12,776 nucleotides of DNA from Chloroflexota bacterium. Lineage in GTDB: Bacteria; Chloroflexota; UBA6077. The position numbers and the translations under genes were made by a program. Below are positions 1-6,040 of the stretch, in pieces (within the stretch, counting starts at the first letter, position 1; each line of letters begins with the position of its first letter). The notes below the pieces were generated by a model. That model did no database searches. It had not been told where the DNA came from and worked only from the letters and a program-made list of their open reading frames with translations. The DNA lies in assembly GCA_021845945.1 (NCBI GenBank), contig JAJZRD010000095.1, positions 1 through 12,776 on the forward strand, given 5' to 3'.

Positions 1-55
1 CCTGGGCGGTCCGACGGTCTTGTTGTTGGGGTGGCTCGGACTGCGCTCCAGCCAT
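1..55 (-). CDS. Start of an unidentified gene, cut by the left edge
   Basis: Eighteen codons are visible, beginning MAGAQSEPPQQQDRRTAQ, before the window ends. The ATG (positions 55-53) follows a full AAGGAGG ribosome binding site four bases away. It lies only 11 bases after the stop of the HMA-protein gene, so it is the third gene of the same minus-strand operon. The visible residues are hydrophilic and carry no signal peptide or motif, so the product cannot be named. A metal-transporting P-type ATPase or another metal-handling protein is a guess from the neighbouring HMA gene only. Confidence 0.6.
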   Translation of the reverse strand, partial: MAGAQSEPPQQQDRRTAQ

Positions 56-66
56 GGTGCCTCCTT

Positions 67-870
67 CTAGCCGGCGCTGAATAGGCCTCGGTCTCCGGGT
101 TTCCCCGACCGGCGTATGGTGCGAACCATCGCCGCTATCCCTACCAGACTCGTGGCGATGCCCACCAGCATAAGCGGCTGGCGATATTCTGCCAAGAATA
201 GGGCCGCTCCGGAAAGGCCGAGCAGCGGCAGGAGGTCCGCCAGGTGGTGGGCGCAGCAGGCCACCATCGAGACCGTGGAGCTGCCGGTGCCGGCCCCGGC
301 CGTGGCGGTGGCGGAGCGGGTGGTCTCCCGTGAGCGGGAGCGCTGCCGGACGTAGAGGAAGAGGCCCATCTGGACCCCGAAGGCCACGGTGATGGGCAGC
401 ACGAAGTACCAGTCTTCCTGCAGCAGTTCGGTTGCGTGCTGGAAGCCCTGGGCCAGGCTGACCAGCCCCAGGTAGAAGCCGAGCAGCAGCAGTGATCCGG
501 CGAGGCCCAAGAGGGCGGGCTTCCGCGGGAACGATGCCGCTACCGCCCGTGGCGTTTCGTTGGCCTCCGGTTGCGTCGAGGGCAGGCCGCCCCCGGGGAG
601 GGGGTCACCGGGGACGTAGCCTGCATCCTCGACCGCTTGCTGGAGCATCTCCGCGGTGACCCGAGAGGGGTCGAGCCGGATGCGGGCCTGGGCCGAGGGC
701 AGATCCACGGTGACGTCGTGGACGCCGGGCAGGGGCCGCAGGGCCGCTTGAACGTGGCGGGTGCATGCCTGGCAGTTCATGCCTCGTACCGGCAAGACCC
801 ACTCGGCACCCTCCGCCGGGGTCGCTGCTGCATCTTCCATGGTGCCCGCGGGCAGGATTCCGGTATTCAT
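67..870 (-). CDS. HMA-domain membrane protein, probable heavy-metal transport or delivery
   Basis: The 267-residue protein has an N-terminal heavy-metal-associated (HMA) domain at about 24-89 with the metal-binding motif GMNCQAC (Cys33, Cys36). Four hydrophobic segments follow at about 119-140, 155-174, 210-226 and 231-250. Just before the third lies a Cys-Cys pair (205-206) and a His-His pair (208-209), an arrangement recalling the vicinal cysteines of MerT-type mercury transporters. HMA domains bind Cu(I), Hg(II) or similar soft metals; the metal here is not determined. The ATG at 870 is preceded by GGGAGGTG and overlaps the stop of the lipoprotein gene as ATGA, indicating translational coupling. 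It is too short and lacks the DKTG motif of a P-type ATPase. An in-frame extension upstream is possible but would overlap the lipoprotein gene. Confidence 0.82.
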   Translation of the reverse strand: MNTGILPAGTMEDAAATPAEGAEWVLPVRGMNCQACTRHVQAALRPLPGVHDVTVDLPSAQARIRLDPSRVTAEMLQQAVEDAGYVPGDPLPGGGLPSTQPEANETPRAVAASFPRKPALLGLAGSLLLLGFYLGLVSLAQGFQHATELLQEDWYFVLPITVAFGVQMGLFLYVRQRSRSRETTRSATATAGAGTGSSTVSMVACCAHHLADLLPLLGLSGAALFLAEYRQPLMLVGIATSLVGIAAMVRTIRRSGKPGDRGLFSAG

Positions 871-1403
871 CGGGACACCTCCCAGCGCAGCACCCGCTCT
901 TTGATGCCGGCCACGTCGCGGATCAGTAGCTCGATGGTCTCCACACCGGTCGCCAGAATGGGTGTTCCGGAGCCATCCTGAGCGGGAAAAGCGAGGACGC
1001 CCGACCGATGGTGTCCACCCTCCGGGGCGTCCCACCGTCCGGTTTTCACTTCCTGCCCCTGGTCGGTTCGGAGGATCGCCAGCTTGCCGAGGTCATAGCG
1101 GTCCAGGTTCACCGAATGGGTATCCATGGCGACGGAGAAGGTGGGCCGCCCTCCGTCCCCAGGATTCTCCCAGGTCACCTCGATGGTCACGCTGCCACCC
1201 TCGCTGGTGCGGGTGGTGCCCGCCGGGCCGCCGGTTCCTCCGCTCCCTTTCCCCTGGGTCTGGGCCAGTTCCGCGGCTATCGTGCTGGCGGAGGGAGCCT
1301 TCGGCTCCGTGGTGGAACCGCATCCGGCCAGCAGGATCGCGGCAGCTCCCAGCGACGCCAGCCCCAGGGCCATCCTCCCGAGCTGCCAACTCCGTGTCTG
1401 CAA
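867..1403 (-). CDS. Secreted lipoprotein, family of unknown function
   Basis: The 178-residue protein begins MQTRSWQLGR, then a hydrophobic stretch ending in the lipobox LLAGC (Cys28), so it should be lipid-anchored outside the membrane. A Gly/Thr/Ser-rich linker (about 50-70) leads to one beta-rich domain (70-178) with the motifs DTHSVNL (95-101), WDAPEGGHH (124-132) and a final IRDV segment. I recognise this domain shape from hypothetical bacterial lipoproteins; its biochemical role is unknown. The His pair and the co-transcribed HMA protein suggest metal contact (inference). The start is TTG at 1403-1401 with GAGGAGG seven bases upstream; the internal ATG at residue 11 has its GGAGG too close. 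It is first in the operon, 58 bases below the predicted start of the four-unit promoter at 1468-1522. Confidence 0.78.
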   Translation of the reverse strand: MQTRSWQLGRMALGLASLGAAAILLAGCGSTTEPKAPSASTIAAELAQTQGKGSGGTGGPAGTTRTSEGGSVTIEVTWENPGDGGRPTFSVAMDTHSVNLDRYDLGKLAILRTDQGQEVKTGRWDAPEGGHHRSGVLAFPAQDGSGTPILATGVETIELLIRDVAGIKERVLRWEVSR

Positions 1404-1467
1404 CTTGCTGCCTCCTCGGGGTCGGCGGTCCACGTCGACCGTCCACCAGTATTGGCTTCGAGGGAAA

Positions 1468-1522
1468 AGGGTACCGCGTGGGAATGAAGAGGCCCTGAAA
1501 GCGAGCTTAGGGCCGGCTGAGA
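1468..1522 (-). promoter_or_regulatory. Four-unit 11-bp activator site plus -10, driving the lipoprotein/HMA operon
   Basis: Read on the minus strand, the units are tCTCAGC (1522-1516), cCTAAGC (1511-1505), tTTCAGG (1500-1494) and cTTCATT (1489-1483), each exactly 11 bp apart. A -10-like TACCCT (1473-1468) starts 16 bases after the start of unit 4. The predicted transcript begins near 1461, giving a leader of about 58 bases before the TTG start at 1403. No good -35 is present, which fits a PhoB/OmpR-class activator taking its place. Confidence 0.72.
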
Positions 1523-1540
1523 GAGGAAGCGGGGCCCGGC

Positions 1541-1921
1541 TCATTCCTCCACGGGAGGCGTGTCGGTGGGCTTGCCGCGTCCCCCGTACTTGCCGTCGAC
1601 GCGGTCGCGGATCTCCTTGGTAGCGAGCCCCTGGGCCCTCCACTGGGCGGCGTCCTCCGCCTCCTCCAGGCAGACCTGGCAGTTGGCGCCGTGAGACCTG
1701 AACTCCCCCTGCTCGTCCATGAAGCAGTCCCGCAGGTTCCTATACTGCTCCGGATCCTGGCCACACCGCCCCCGCCAGAGCGTGCCGGCCGCCAGCGTGG
1801 CCGAGGCGAAAAGGAGCAGCAGGATCGCCGTGAGGGGCCCGTTGCTCTCCAGGGAGAGAAGCAGGAACAGAAAACCGAATCTCCTATCTCCCGCAACGGC
1901 GAGGCTGCACCGGGTAGCCAT
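1541..1921 (-). CDS. PCYCGC-family small membrane-anchored protein with a degenerate signature
   Basis: The 126-residue protein has a hydrophobic N-terminal segment (about 28-47), then a short Cys-containing domain. The part RNLRDCFM (61-68), SHGANCQVC (76-84) and the tail EIRDRVDGKYGG...KPTDTPP (103-123) match the layout of the PCYCGC-motif family (unknown function, extracytoplasmic, found in Gram-positives and Chloroflexota). Where that family has its P-C-Y-C-G-C signature, this protein reads L-W-R-G-R-C, keeping only Cys53. No other frame there restores the motif. Cys66, Cys81 and Cys84 remain. The ATG at 1921 is the only standard start upstream of the hydrophobic segment, but I see no ribosome binding site, so the start is uncertain. 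It has no co-directional operon partner: the next minus-strand gene has its own promoter. Confidence 0.7.
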   Translation of the reverse strand: MATRCSLAVAGDRRFGFLFLLLSLESNGPLTAILLLLFASATLAAGTLWRGRCGQDPEQYRNLRDCFMDEQGEFRSHGANCQVCLEEAEDAAQWRAQGLATKEIRDRVDGKYGGRGKPTDTPPVEE

Positions 1922-1999
1922 CGCATAGTAGCCGGAATTCGGGCCGAAGAGCCGGTTTTCTCAACGATCTCTCAGCCAACGGCTGCGCCGCCCGTGTCA

Positions 2000-2165
2000 C
2001 ACCTGGATCCATGGCCTTTTAGTTGTCACCCTGAGCGAAGCGAAGGGTCTCCGCGCACGTGTGCCGAGATTCTTCGCTTCGCTCAGAATGACACGGTCGT
2101 GGCCTCGGCGCTGCACTTTGCGGGTTCAGCGCCGGAGAACTAAGAGGCCCTGCACCTGGATCCAT
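2000..2165. repeat. 13-bp direct repeats flanking the palindromic insertion
   Basis: CACCTGGATCCAT occurs at 2000-2012 and again at 2153-2165. The left copy abuts the left end of the element at 2013; the right copy is three bases past its right end at 2149. They could be a target-site duplication. Removing one copy together with the element joins the upstream gene remnant to an in-frame TGA. Part of the repeat (TGGATCCA) is itself palindromic, so an inverted-repeat reading is also possible. Confidence 0.65.
2013..2149. mobile_element. MITE-like palindromic element of the CHPERSEGS type
   Basis: The element is bounded by 12-bp terminal inverted repeats, GGCCTTTTAGTT (2013-2024) and AACTAAGAGGCC (2138-2149), with one mismatch. 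Inside, two 28-base arms (2024-2051 and 2066-2093) are inverted with 24 of 28 matches, separated by 14 bases, and would fold into a long hairpin. Translated, the arms give the peptides CHPERSEGS and RFAQND, which recur in spurious ORFs of many draft genomes. It has no transposase and no coding capacity, so it would depend on one in trans. The hairpin might also act as a transcription terminator. Confidence 0.75.
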
Positions 2166-2380
2166 TTCTTCTTGGCTGCTTCAGGAAGACGGTTCATAAT
2201 TCCGTCTATCACCCTGGGGTGCCCGAAACAGTCCGCCGGCGAAGTCTCCGGAAAGATGTCCTCTCCCACCCCTGACCGCAGGAAGAAGACGTTGAATCCA
2301 TAGGACTGACAGCCTACGAGCCTGTACCCCTTTTCCCTCCCCAGCTTCATGAAAGCTGAAAGAGAGGCTCCGCCGGATAG
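2126..2380 (-). pseudogene. C-terminal remnant of a methyltransferase-like gene
   Basis: About 75 codons (2377-2153) encode GGASLSAFMKLGREKGYRL and, further on, VGCQSYGFNVFFLR and FPETSPADCFGHPRV. I recognise this as the segment that closes proteins annotated as class I or FkbM-type SAM-dependent methyltransferases. The SAM-binding core is missing: upstream residues do not match in any frame, and the promoter at 2477-2531 now occupies that DNA. The current frame runs past W-I-Q-V into the inserted palindromic element and adds eight unrelated residues before a stop. Excising the element between its direct repeats would give W-I-Q-V followed by TGA, a natural end. It is almost certainly not a functional gene. 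Confidence 0.6.
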
Positions 2381-2476
2381 CACAGTCCCGGGTGGATGCC
2401 AATGACTTCGTCTGTATCCGTCGACGGCCATCCCCCTTGGAGCTCCACGAGAGGTGGGGCTGCCGGCGAGTCCGCC

Positions 2477-2531
2477 CTTAATTGAGCTCTCACCCACCGC
2501 TCATCCGTCCTTAATCTCCCTCCGGTAACGT
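2477..2531 (+). promoter_or_regulatory. Four-unit 11-bp activator site plus -10, driving the 2614-ccmE pair
   Basis: Units are cTTAATT (2477), tCTCACC (2488), gCTCATC (2499) and cTTAATC (2510), exactly 11 bp apart. TAACGT (2526-2531) starts 16 bases after the start of unit 4. The predicted transcript starts near 2538, about 75 bases before the ATG at 2614. There is no recognisable -35. Confidence 0.75.
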
Positions 2532-2613
2532 CGCTGAGGATGGTGCCGGGTGCTGGGATGGCACGACGAACGGCCACAAGTGAGAGAGCCGGGAGGCTGA
2601 AGACCGAGAAGTG

Positions 2614-3168
2614 ATGCAGGGCGCGGAGAACTCGACTGTTGGAACTCATCCGTCGGGCCGGGCGTGGGGCCGCCCGCTGATCCGCCTGCTGCCGTTGGTT
2701 TTCGGCGCCGGGCTGCTCTGGGCCGTGGGCAGCGGTCTCTGGAGCGCCGCCAACGGTAGCGGGGGAACAGCGCCCCCGACCTTCGCCGGCTATCGACTGG
2801 CCCAGACCACCTCGGGTCCCGACGCGGTGGCCCAGATGTCCAAGCTTCACGGCAAGGGTGTGGGGTTGGTGGACGGCTACGTGGCCCACTACGATGGTGC
2901 CTCGGGCGGCGCGGTGGTCTACGTCGGCGCGACGGCGTCGGAGAAGGACGCCCTTCAACTGTTGGAGCAGATGGAGCGGCGGATCGGCGCCGGCAACCAG
3001 TACTTCGCCGACCTGAAGCCCGTCACCGTGGAGGGGGTGCGGGTCCTATCGGTGCGGAACGGCCAGGAGAGCCATTACTTCTGGCAGACCGGCAGCAAGG
3101 TGATATGGATCGGATTCGATAGAGTCGATCCGGCGTCGCTGTCGGCTGCCCTGAAGGCGTTCAGATAG
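2614..3168 (+). CDS. Membrane-anchored extracytoplasmic protein of unknown function
   Basis: The 184-residue protein has one hydrophobic segment (about 23-45) after a basic N-terminus, so the rest is probably outside the membrane. The domain after it begins TFAGYRLAQTTSGPDAV and contains LHGKGVGLVDGYVAHY (78-93), a predicted helix rich in Glu/Leu (109-124) and a final VIWIGFD strand. I do not recognise a named family or catalytic residues, and there is no cysteine. The start is ATG 2614, or GTG 2611 directly before it; GGGAGG at 2591-2596 is rather far away. It ends 16 bases before ccmE and shares its promoter, so a role in cytochrome c assembly or another envelope process is a contextual guess. 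Confidence 0.72.
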   Translation: MQGAENSTVGTHPSGRAWGRPLIRLLPLVFGAGLLWAVGSGLWSAANGSGGTAPPTFAGYRLAQTTSGPDAVAQMSKLHGKGVGLVDGYVAHYDGASGGAVVYVGATASEKDALQLLEQMERRIGAGNQYFADLKPVTVEGVRVLSVRNGQESHYFWQTGSKVIWIGFDRVDPASLSAALKAFR

Positions 3169-3184
3169 GTAAGGGGGTACGTCG

Positions 3185-3655
3185 ATGTCGACGGGGGGTG
3201 TGGCGGCGGCGGAGCCCAGGCAGGGGGGCCGGACGGCCGTCGTCGCGCGAAGAAGGGGCAGGCGGATCCGGTTCCTGGTGGCCGGGTTGATCCTGTTGGC
3301 GGCGCTGGGATACCTGATCTACTCGGCGGTGGCCGGCAACTCCGAGTACTACCTGACCGTCTCGGAGGCCTATGCTTCCGCTCCGGCCCAGGAAGCCCAG
3401 GTCAAGGTGGGCGGAAAGGTGGTGGAGGGCAGCATAGCCTGGGATCGAGGTAGCAGCACCGTCCGGTTCACCATCACCGACGGCCAGAAGACGATGCCCG
3501 TCACCTACAAGGGGGTGGTGCCGGACTCCTTCCAGCCGGGCGCCGACGTGATCCTGGAGGGGAAGATGACGAAGGAGGGCGACTTCGCCGCCAGCAGCCT
3601 GCTGGCCAAGTGCGCCTCCAAGTATGAAGCCCAGATTCCGGGAGTGAGCAAGTAG
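3185..3655 (+). CDS. ccmE: Cytochrome c maturation heme chaperone CcmE, Cys-type (CxxxY)
   Basis: CcmE holds heme covalently outside the membrane and passes it to apocytochrome c during System I maturation. The 156-residue protein has a basic N-terminus, one membrane anchor (about 29-48) and an OB-fold with VKVGGKVVEGS (73-83), VRFTITD (93-99), VTYKGVVPD (106-114) and the VILEGKM strand (122-128). The heme-attachment site reads LAKCASKY: Cys143 replaces the usual histidine, with Tyr147 four residues on. This is the CxxxY form described from Desulfovibrio and archaea, whose partner set differs from the classical one. AAGGGGG stands seven bases before the ATG. No ccmA-D, ccmF or ccmH follows; the next genes are convergent, so the rest of the system must lie elsewhere. 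Confidence 0.93.
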   Translation: MSTGGVAAAEPRQGGRTAVVARRRGRRIRFLVAGLILLAALGYLIYSAVAGNSEYYLTVSEAYASAPAQEAQVKVGGKVVEGSIAWDRGSSTVRFTITDGQKTMPVTYKGVVPDSFQPGADVILEGKMTKEGDFAASSLLAKCASKYEAQIPGVSK

Positions 3656-3668
3656 AGACGCGAGTCTC
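3655..3668 (+). terminator. Small hairpin between convergent ccmE and tusA-like genes
   Basis: GAGAC and GTCTC pair around a GCGA loop directly at the ccmE stop codon. The stem is only five pairs and no T-tract follows, so any role in ending the two converging transcripts is weakly supported. Confidence 0.22.
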
Positions 3669-3678
3669 GTTCCATCCG

Positions 3679-3957
3679 TCAAGACCGATAGGGAGGGATC
3701 TCATCGGCCCTCGGAACCCTCTTCTTCTGCACCACTACTGCCCAGTCGGTCTCGCTCACCTGCTCTACCTTCAGCACCCGATGGCCCTCTGCTCGGAGGC
3801 TACGGGGGACGTTTGTAGTGGCCGGCAAGTGATCGACGAGGATCCGCAGCGTCTGGCCGGCCTCCATCTCCTCCAGGGCCAGCTTGGACCAGACGAAGGT
3901 GTAGGGGCACACCTCGCCCCGGATGTCTAGCTCCCGGTCGATCCGGATCTCTTGCAT
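3679..3957 (-). CDS. TusA-family sulfur carrier protein
   Basis: The 92-residue protein has the TusA/SirA fold signature: ELDIRGEVCPYTFVWSK places the active cysteine (Cys17) after the first strand, followed by the LALEEMEAGQTLRILVDH helix-strand, and a later EGH turn. TusA proteins accept persulfide sulfur on this cysteine and relay it to other sulfur-transfer enzymes in the cytoplasm. The usual C-P-x-P is here C-P-Y-T, so the second proline is lost, as in some TusA-like proteins outside the E. coli type. It starts 12 bases after the MoaD-MoeB gene stop and is last in the sulfur operon; AAAGG lies about eight bases before the ATG. The partner is not shown by sequence, but the fused E1 protein next to it is a natural candidate. 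Confidence 0.87.
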   Translation of the reverse strand: MQEIRIDRELDIRGEVCPYTFVWSKLALEEMEAGQTLRILVDHLPATTNVPRSLRAEGHRVLKVEQVSETDWAVVVQKKRVPRADEIPPYRS

Positions 3958-3969
3958 GGCTGTGCCTTT

Positions 3970-5061
3970 CTATTGTGGGGCGGGGGCCGGCTCGAGGCCG
4001 CAGAACCACTCGTAGTCGATCAGCTCGTGAAGGGTGGGCTCGTCCCCGCAGATAGGGCATCGGGGGTCGCGACGGATCTTCACTTCTCGGAACTCCATGG
4101 CGAGGGCGTCGAACAGCAGCAGCCGGTTCACCAGCGGTTCCCCGATCCCAAGGATCCACTTGATGGCCTCCACGGCCTGCATGGAACCCACGATGCCCGG
4201 CAGCACCCCCAGGACGCCCGCCTCCGCGCAACTTGGGACGGTGCCGGGAGGGGGCGGCGAGGCGAAGAGACAGCGATAGCAGCCCTTCCCCGGGGCGAAG
4301 AGGGTGATCTGGCCCTCGAAACGGAAGATGCTGCCGTGGACCAGCGGCTTCCCCAGCAGCACGCAGGCGTCGTTTATCAGGTACCGGGTGGCGAAGTTGT
4401 CGGTGCCGTCCAGCACGACGTCGTAGCCGGAGAAGATCCCCAGGGCGTTCTCCGAGGACAGCCTCTCCACGTGCTTCACCACCTCCACCTCGGGGTTAAC
4501 CTCGGCGAGGGTCTCCGCTGCCGAGTCCACCTTCAGCCTTCCGACGTCGCTCTGGCCGTGGAGGATCTGCCTCTGGAGGTTGCTCAGATCCACCCGATCG
4601 AAGTCGACGATGCCAAGCGTTCCCACCCCGGCTGCGGCCAGATAGAGGGCAGCAGGGGAGCCAAGCCCCCCTGCGCCGATCAGCAGCACCCTGGAGTTCA
4701 GCAGCTTCCGCTGGCCCTCGCCCCCCACCTCGCTCAGCAGGATGTGGCGGCTGTAGCGCATCACCTGCTCTCGGGTGAAGGGGATGGCCCCGCCCGCCAT
4801 GGCCGGGACGATGGCCAGCTCGTCCCCCTCCCGGATCGGCGCCTGCCCTCCCCCCAACTCCTCCACCGGGCTCCGGTTGATGTACAGGTTCACGTGGTGC
4901 AGGATCTCCCCGGAGGAGTCCAGCACTCGCTCCTTGAAACCGGGGAAGCGGACCTCGAGCTGCTCCAGGATGTCCCGTACGGTGCCGGCCTCCACCTCGA
5001 TCTTGGCCTGGCCGCCAGTAAGATGCCGAAAGGGCGTAGGTACGTATACTCTCGCCGACAT
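3970..5061 (-). CDS. Fused MoaD/ThiS-like sulfur carrier and MoeB/ThiF-type E1 activating enzyme
   Basis: The 363-residue protein joins a ubiquitin-like sulfur carrier (1-91, ending AMAGG at Gly90-Gly91) to a full adenylyltransferase (95-340). The E1 part shows the ATP loop IGAGGLG (128-134), DFDRVDLSNLQRQ (153-165), DGTDNF (218-223), the Zn pairs CYRC (261-264) and CPIC (335-338), and the active-site-loop cysteine in PSCAEAGVLG (Cys278). Such enzymes adenylate the carrier's C-terminal glycine so that it can receive sulfur as a thiocarboxylate. Here the Gly-Gly is internal, so a free C-terminus needs cleavage or a carrier from another gene. There is no rhodanese domain as in MoeZ. Beside cysteine synthase it resembles the CysO/MoeZ route of cysteine synthesis; molybdopterin or thiamine work is the alternative. 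GGAGG lies four to five bases before the ATG. Confidence 0.9.
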   Translation of the reverse strand: MSARVYVPTPFRHLTGGQAKIEVEAGTVRDILEQLEVRFPGFKERVLDSSGEILHHVNLYINRSPVEELGGGQAPIREGDELAIVPAMAGGAIPFTREQVMRYSRHILLSEVGGEGQRKLLNSRVLLIGAGGLGSPAALYLAAAGVGTLGIVDFDRVDLSNLQRQILHGQSDVGRLKVDSAAETLAEVNPEVEVVKHVERLSSENALGIFSGYDVVLDGTDNFATRYLINDACVLLGKPLVHGSIFRFEGQITLFAPGKGCYRCLFASPPPPGTVPSCAEAGVLGVLPGIVGSMQAVEAIKWILGIGEPLVNRLLLFDALAMEFREVKIRRDPRCPICGDEPTLHELIDYEWFCGLEPAPAPQ

Positions 5062-5081
5062 GATGCCTCCGAATACTGCTG

Positions 5082-5099
5082 GTAGGAGCCGGCTCCTAC
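5082..5099. repeat. 18-bp perfect palindrome over the cysK stop codon
   Basis: GTAGGAGCC and GGCTCCTAC form a gapless inverted repeat that includes the cysteine synthase stop codon and sits in the 34-base gap before the MoaD-MoeB gene. Without a loop it would make a poor RNA hairpin, and no T-tract follows. It may be a protein binding site, an mRNA processing signal or a REP-like unit. Confidence 0.6.
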
Positions 5100-6013
5100 A
5101 GGTTGGGGACGCTCAGGTACCGCTCGCCGGTGTCCGGCAGGAGGGTGACCACCCGCTTCCCCTCCCCCAACTCCTTCGCCACCTGGAGGGCCGCGAAGAC
5201 GTTGGCACCCGAGGAGATGCCGGCCAGGAGTCCCTCCTCTCGGCTCAGCCTGGCGGCCATAGCGAAGGCGTCTTCATCTCGCACCGGCACTATCCTGTCC
5301 AGTATCCCCCGATTCAGAACGCCCGGGACGAAGCTGGCGCCGATCCCCTGGATCCCATGAGGGCGAGCCCTCTCGCCCATGAGCACCTGGGACCCGGCCG
5401 GCTCCACGGCTACCACCAGGATCGAGGGATTCCCCTCCTTGAGGATCTCGGCCACCCCGGTGATGGTTCCCCCGGTGCCGACTCCGGCCACGAAGGCATC
5501 TACTCGCCCTTCAGTGGCCTCCAGGATCTCCAGCGCCGTGGTGCGCCGGTGGATCTCCGGGTTCGCCGGGTTGTTGAACTGGTCGGGCATGAAGTAGTCG
5601 GGATGCTCCTGCACCAACTGCTGGGCCGCGAAGACCGCGCCTGACATCCCCTCGATGGCGGGTGTCAGCAGCAGTTCGGCGCCGAACCTGGAGAGCAGGC
5701 TGCGTCTCTCCACGCTCATGTCCTCGGGCATAGTCAGTATCAGACGGTAGCCCCTCACCGCCGCCACCATGGCCAGGCCCACGCCGGTGTTCCCGCTGGT
5801 GGGCTCGACGATGGCAGCTCCCGGCTTCAGCCGGCCCGAGCGCTCGGCATCCAGGATCATCGCGAGGGCGATGCGGTCCTTCACGCTGCCGCCTGGGTTT
5901 CGGGACTCGACCTTCACCACCACCGCGGCGGAGCCCGGGGCCGGGAGCCGGTGCAACCGCACGAGCGGGGTGTTGCCTATCAGGTCGAGGACGCTATCCG
6001 CGATACTGGACAT
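5096..6013 (-). CDS. cysK: Cysteine synthase (PLP-dependent, CysK type)
   Basis: The enzyme makes cysteine from an activated serine and sulfide, or a thiocarboxylated carrier protein. The 305-residue length is normal for the family. Visible motifs are IGNTPLVRL (12-20), NPGGSVKDR with the PLP lysine Lys45, the substrate loop PTSGNTG (71-77), PDQFNNPANP (143-152), the phosphate loop GVGTGGTITG (177-186) and SSGAN (267-271). The stretch EPAGSQVL...HGIQGIGASFVP resembles CysK (O-acetylserine) more than mycobacterial CysM (O-phosphoserine), though substrate choice cannot be settled by eye. The ATG at 6013 has GGAG six bases upstream and gives the usual MSSIADSVLDLIGNTP start; a GTG at 6025 would add four residues with no better site. 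It lies 27 bases after the sulfite reductase gene, whose product would supply its sulfide. Confidence 0.94.
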   Translation of the reverse strand: MSSIADSVLDLIGNTPLVRLHRLPAPGSAAVVVKVESRNPGGSVKDRIALAMILDAERSGRLKPGAAIVEPTSGNTGVGLAMVAAVRGYRLILTMPEDMSVERRSLLSRFGAELLLTPAIEGMSGAVFAAQQLVQEHPDYFMPDQFNNPANPEIHRRTTALEILEATEGRVDAFVAGVGTGGTITGVAEILKEGNPSILVVAVEPAGSQVLMGERARPHGIQGIGASFVPGVLNRGILDRIVPVRDEDAFAMAARLSREEGLLAGISSGANVFAALQVAKELGEGKRVVTLLPDTGERYLSVPNL

Positions 6014-6040
6014 CTCTAGCTCCACAACGGCTTGCCAGAC

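Noticed and set aside
1925..1930. TACTAT as a -10 for the PCYCGC-family gene
   Set aside because: It is only four bases from the ATG, so the transcript would begin inside the coding region; no -35 accompanies it.
1959..1976. Two plus-strand heptamers, tCTCAAC and tCTCAGC, 11 bp apart, near the start of the PCYCGC-family gene
   Set aside because: Units 3 and 4 are missing, no hexamer lies at the expected offset, and no plus-strand gene follows before 2614. It may be a relic or chance.
1691..2143. Plus-strand 150-codon frame containing CHPERSEGS
   Set aside because: This peptide is the known spurious translation of the palindromic repeat; the rest is antisense to the PCYCGC-family gene.
2013..2149. 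CRISPR array or structured RNA as the explanation of the palindromes
   Set aside because: There is one inverted pair and no regularly spaced set of repeats with spacers. A mobile palindromic element explains the flanking direct repeats as well.
3952..5085. Plus-strand 377-codon open frame opposite the MoaD-MoeB gene
   Set aside because: It is antisense to a protein with many intact motifs, and its own translation (His/Gln/Asp/Leu rich) shows no family features.
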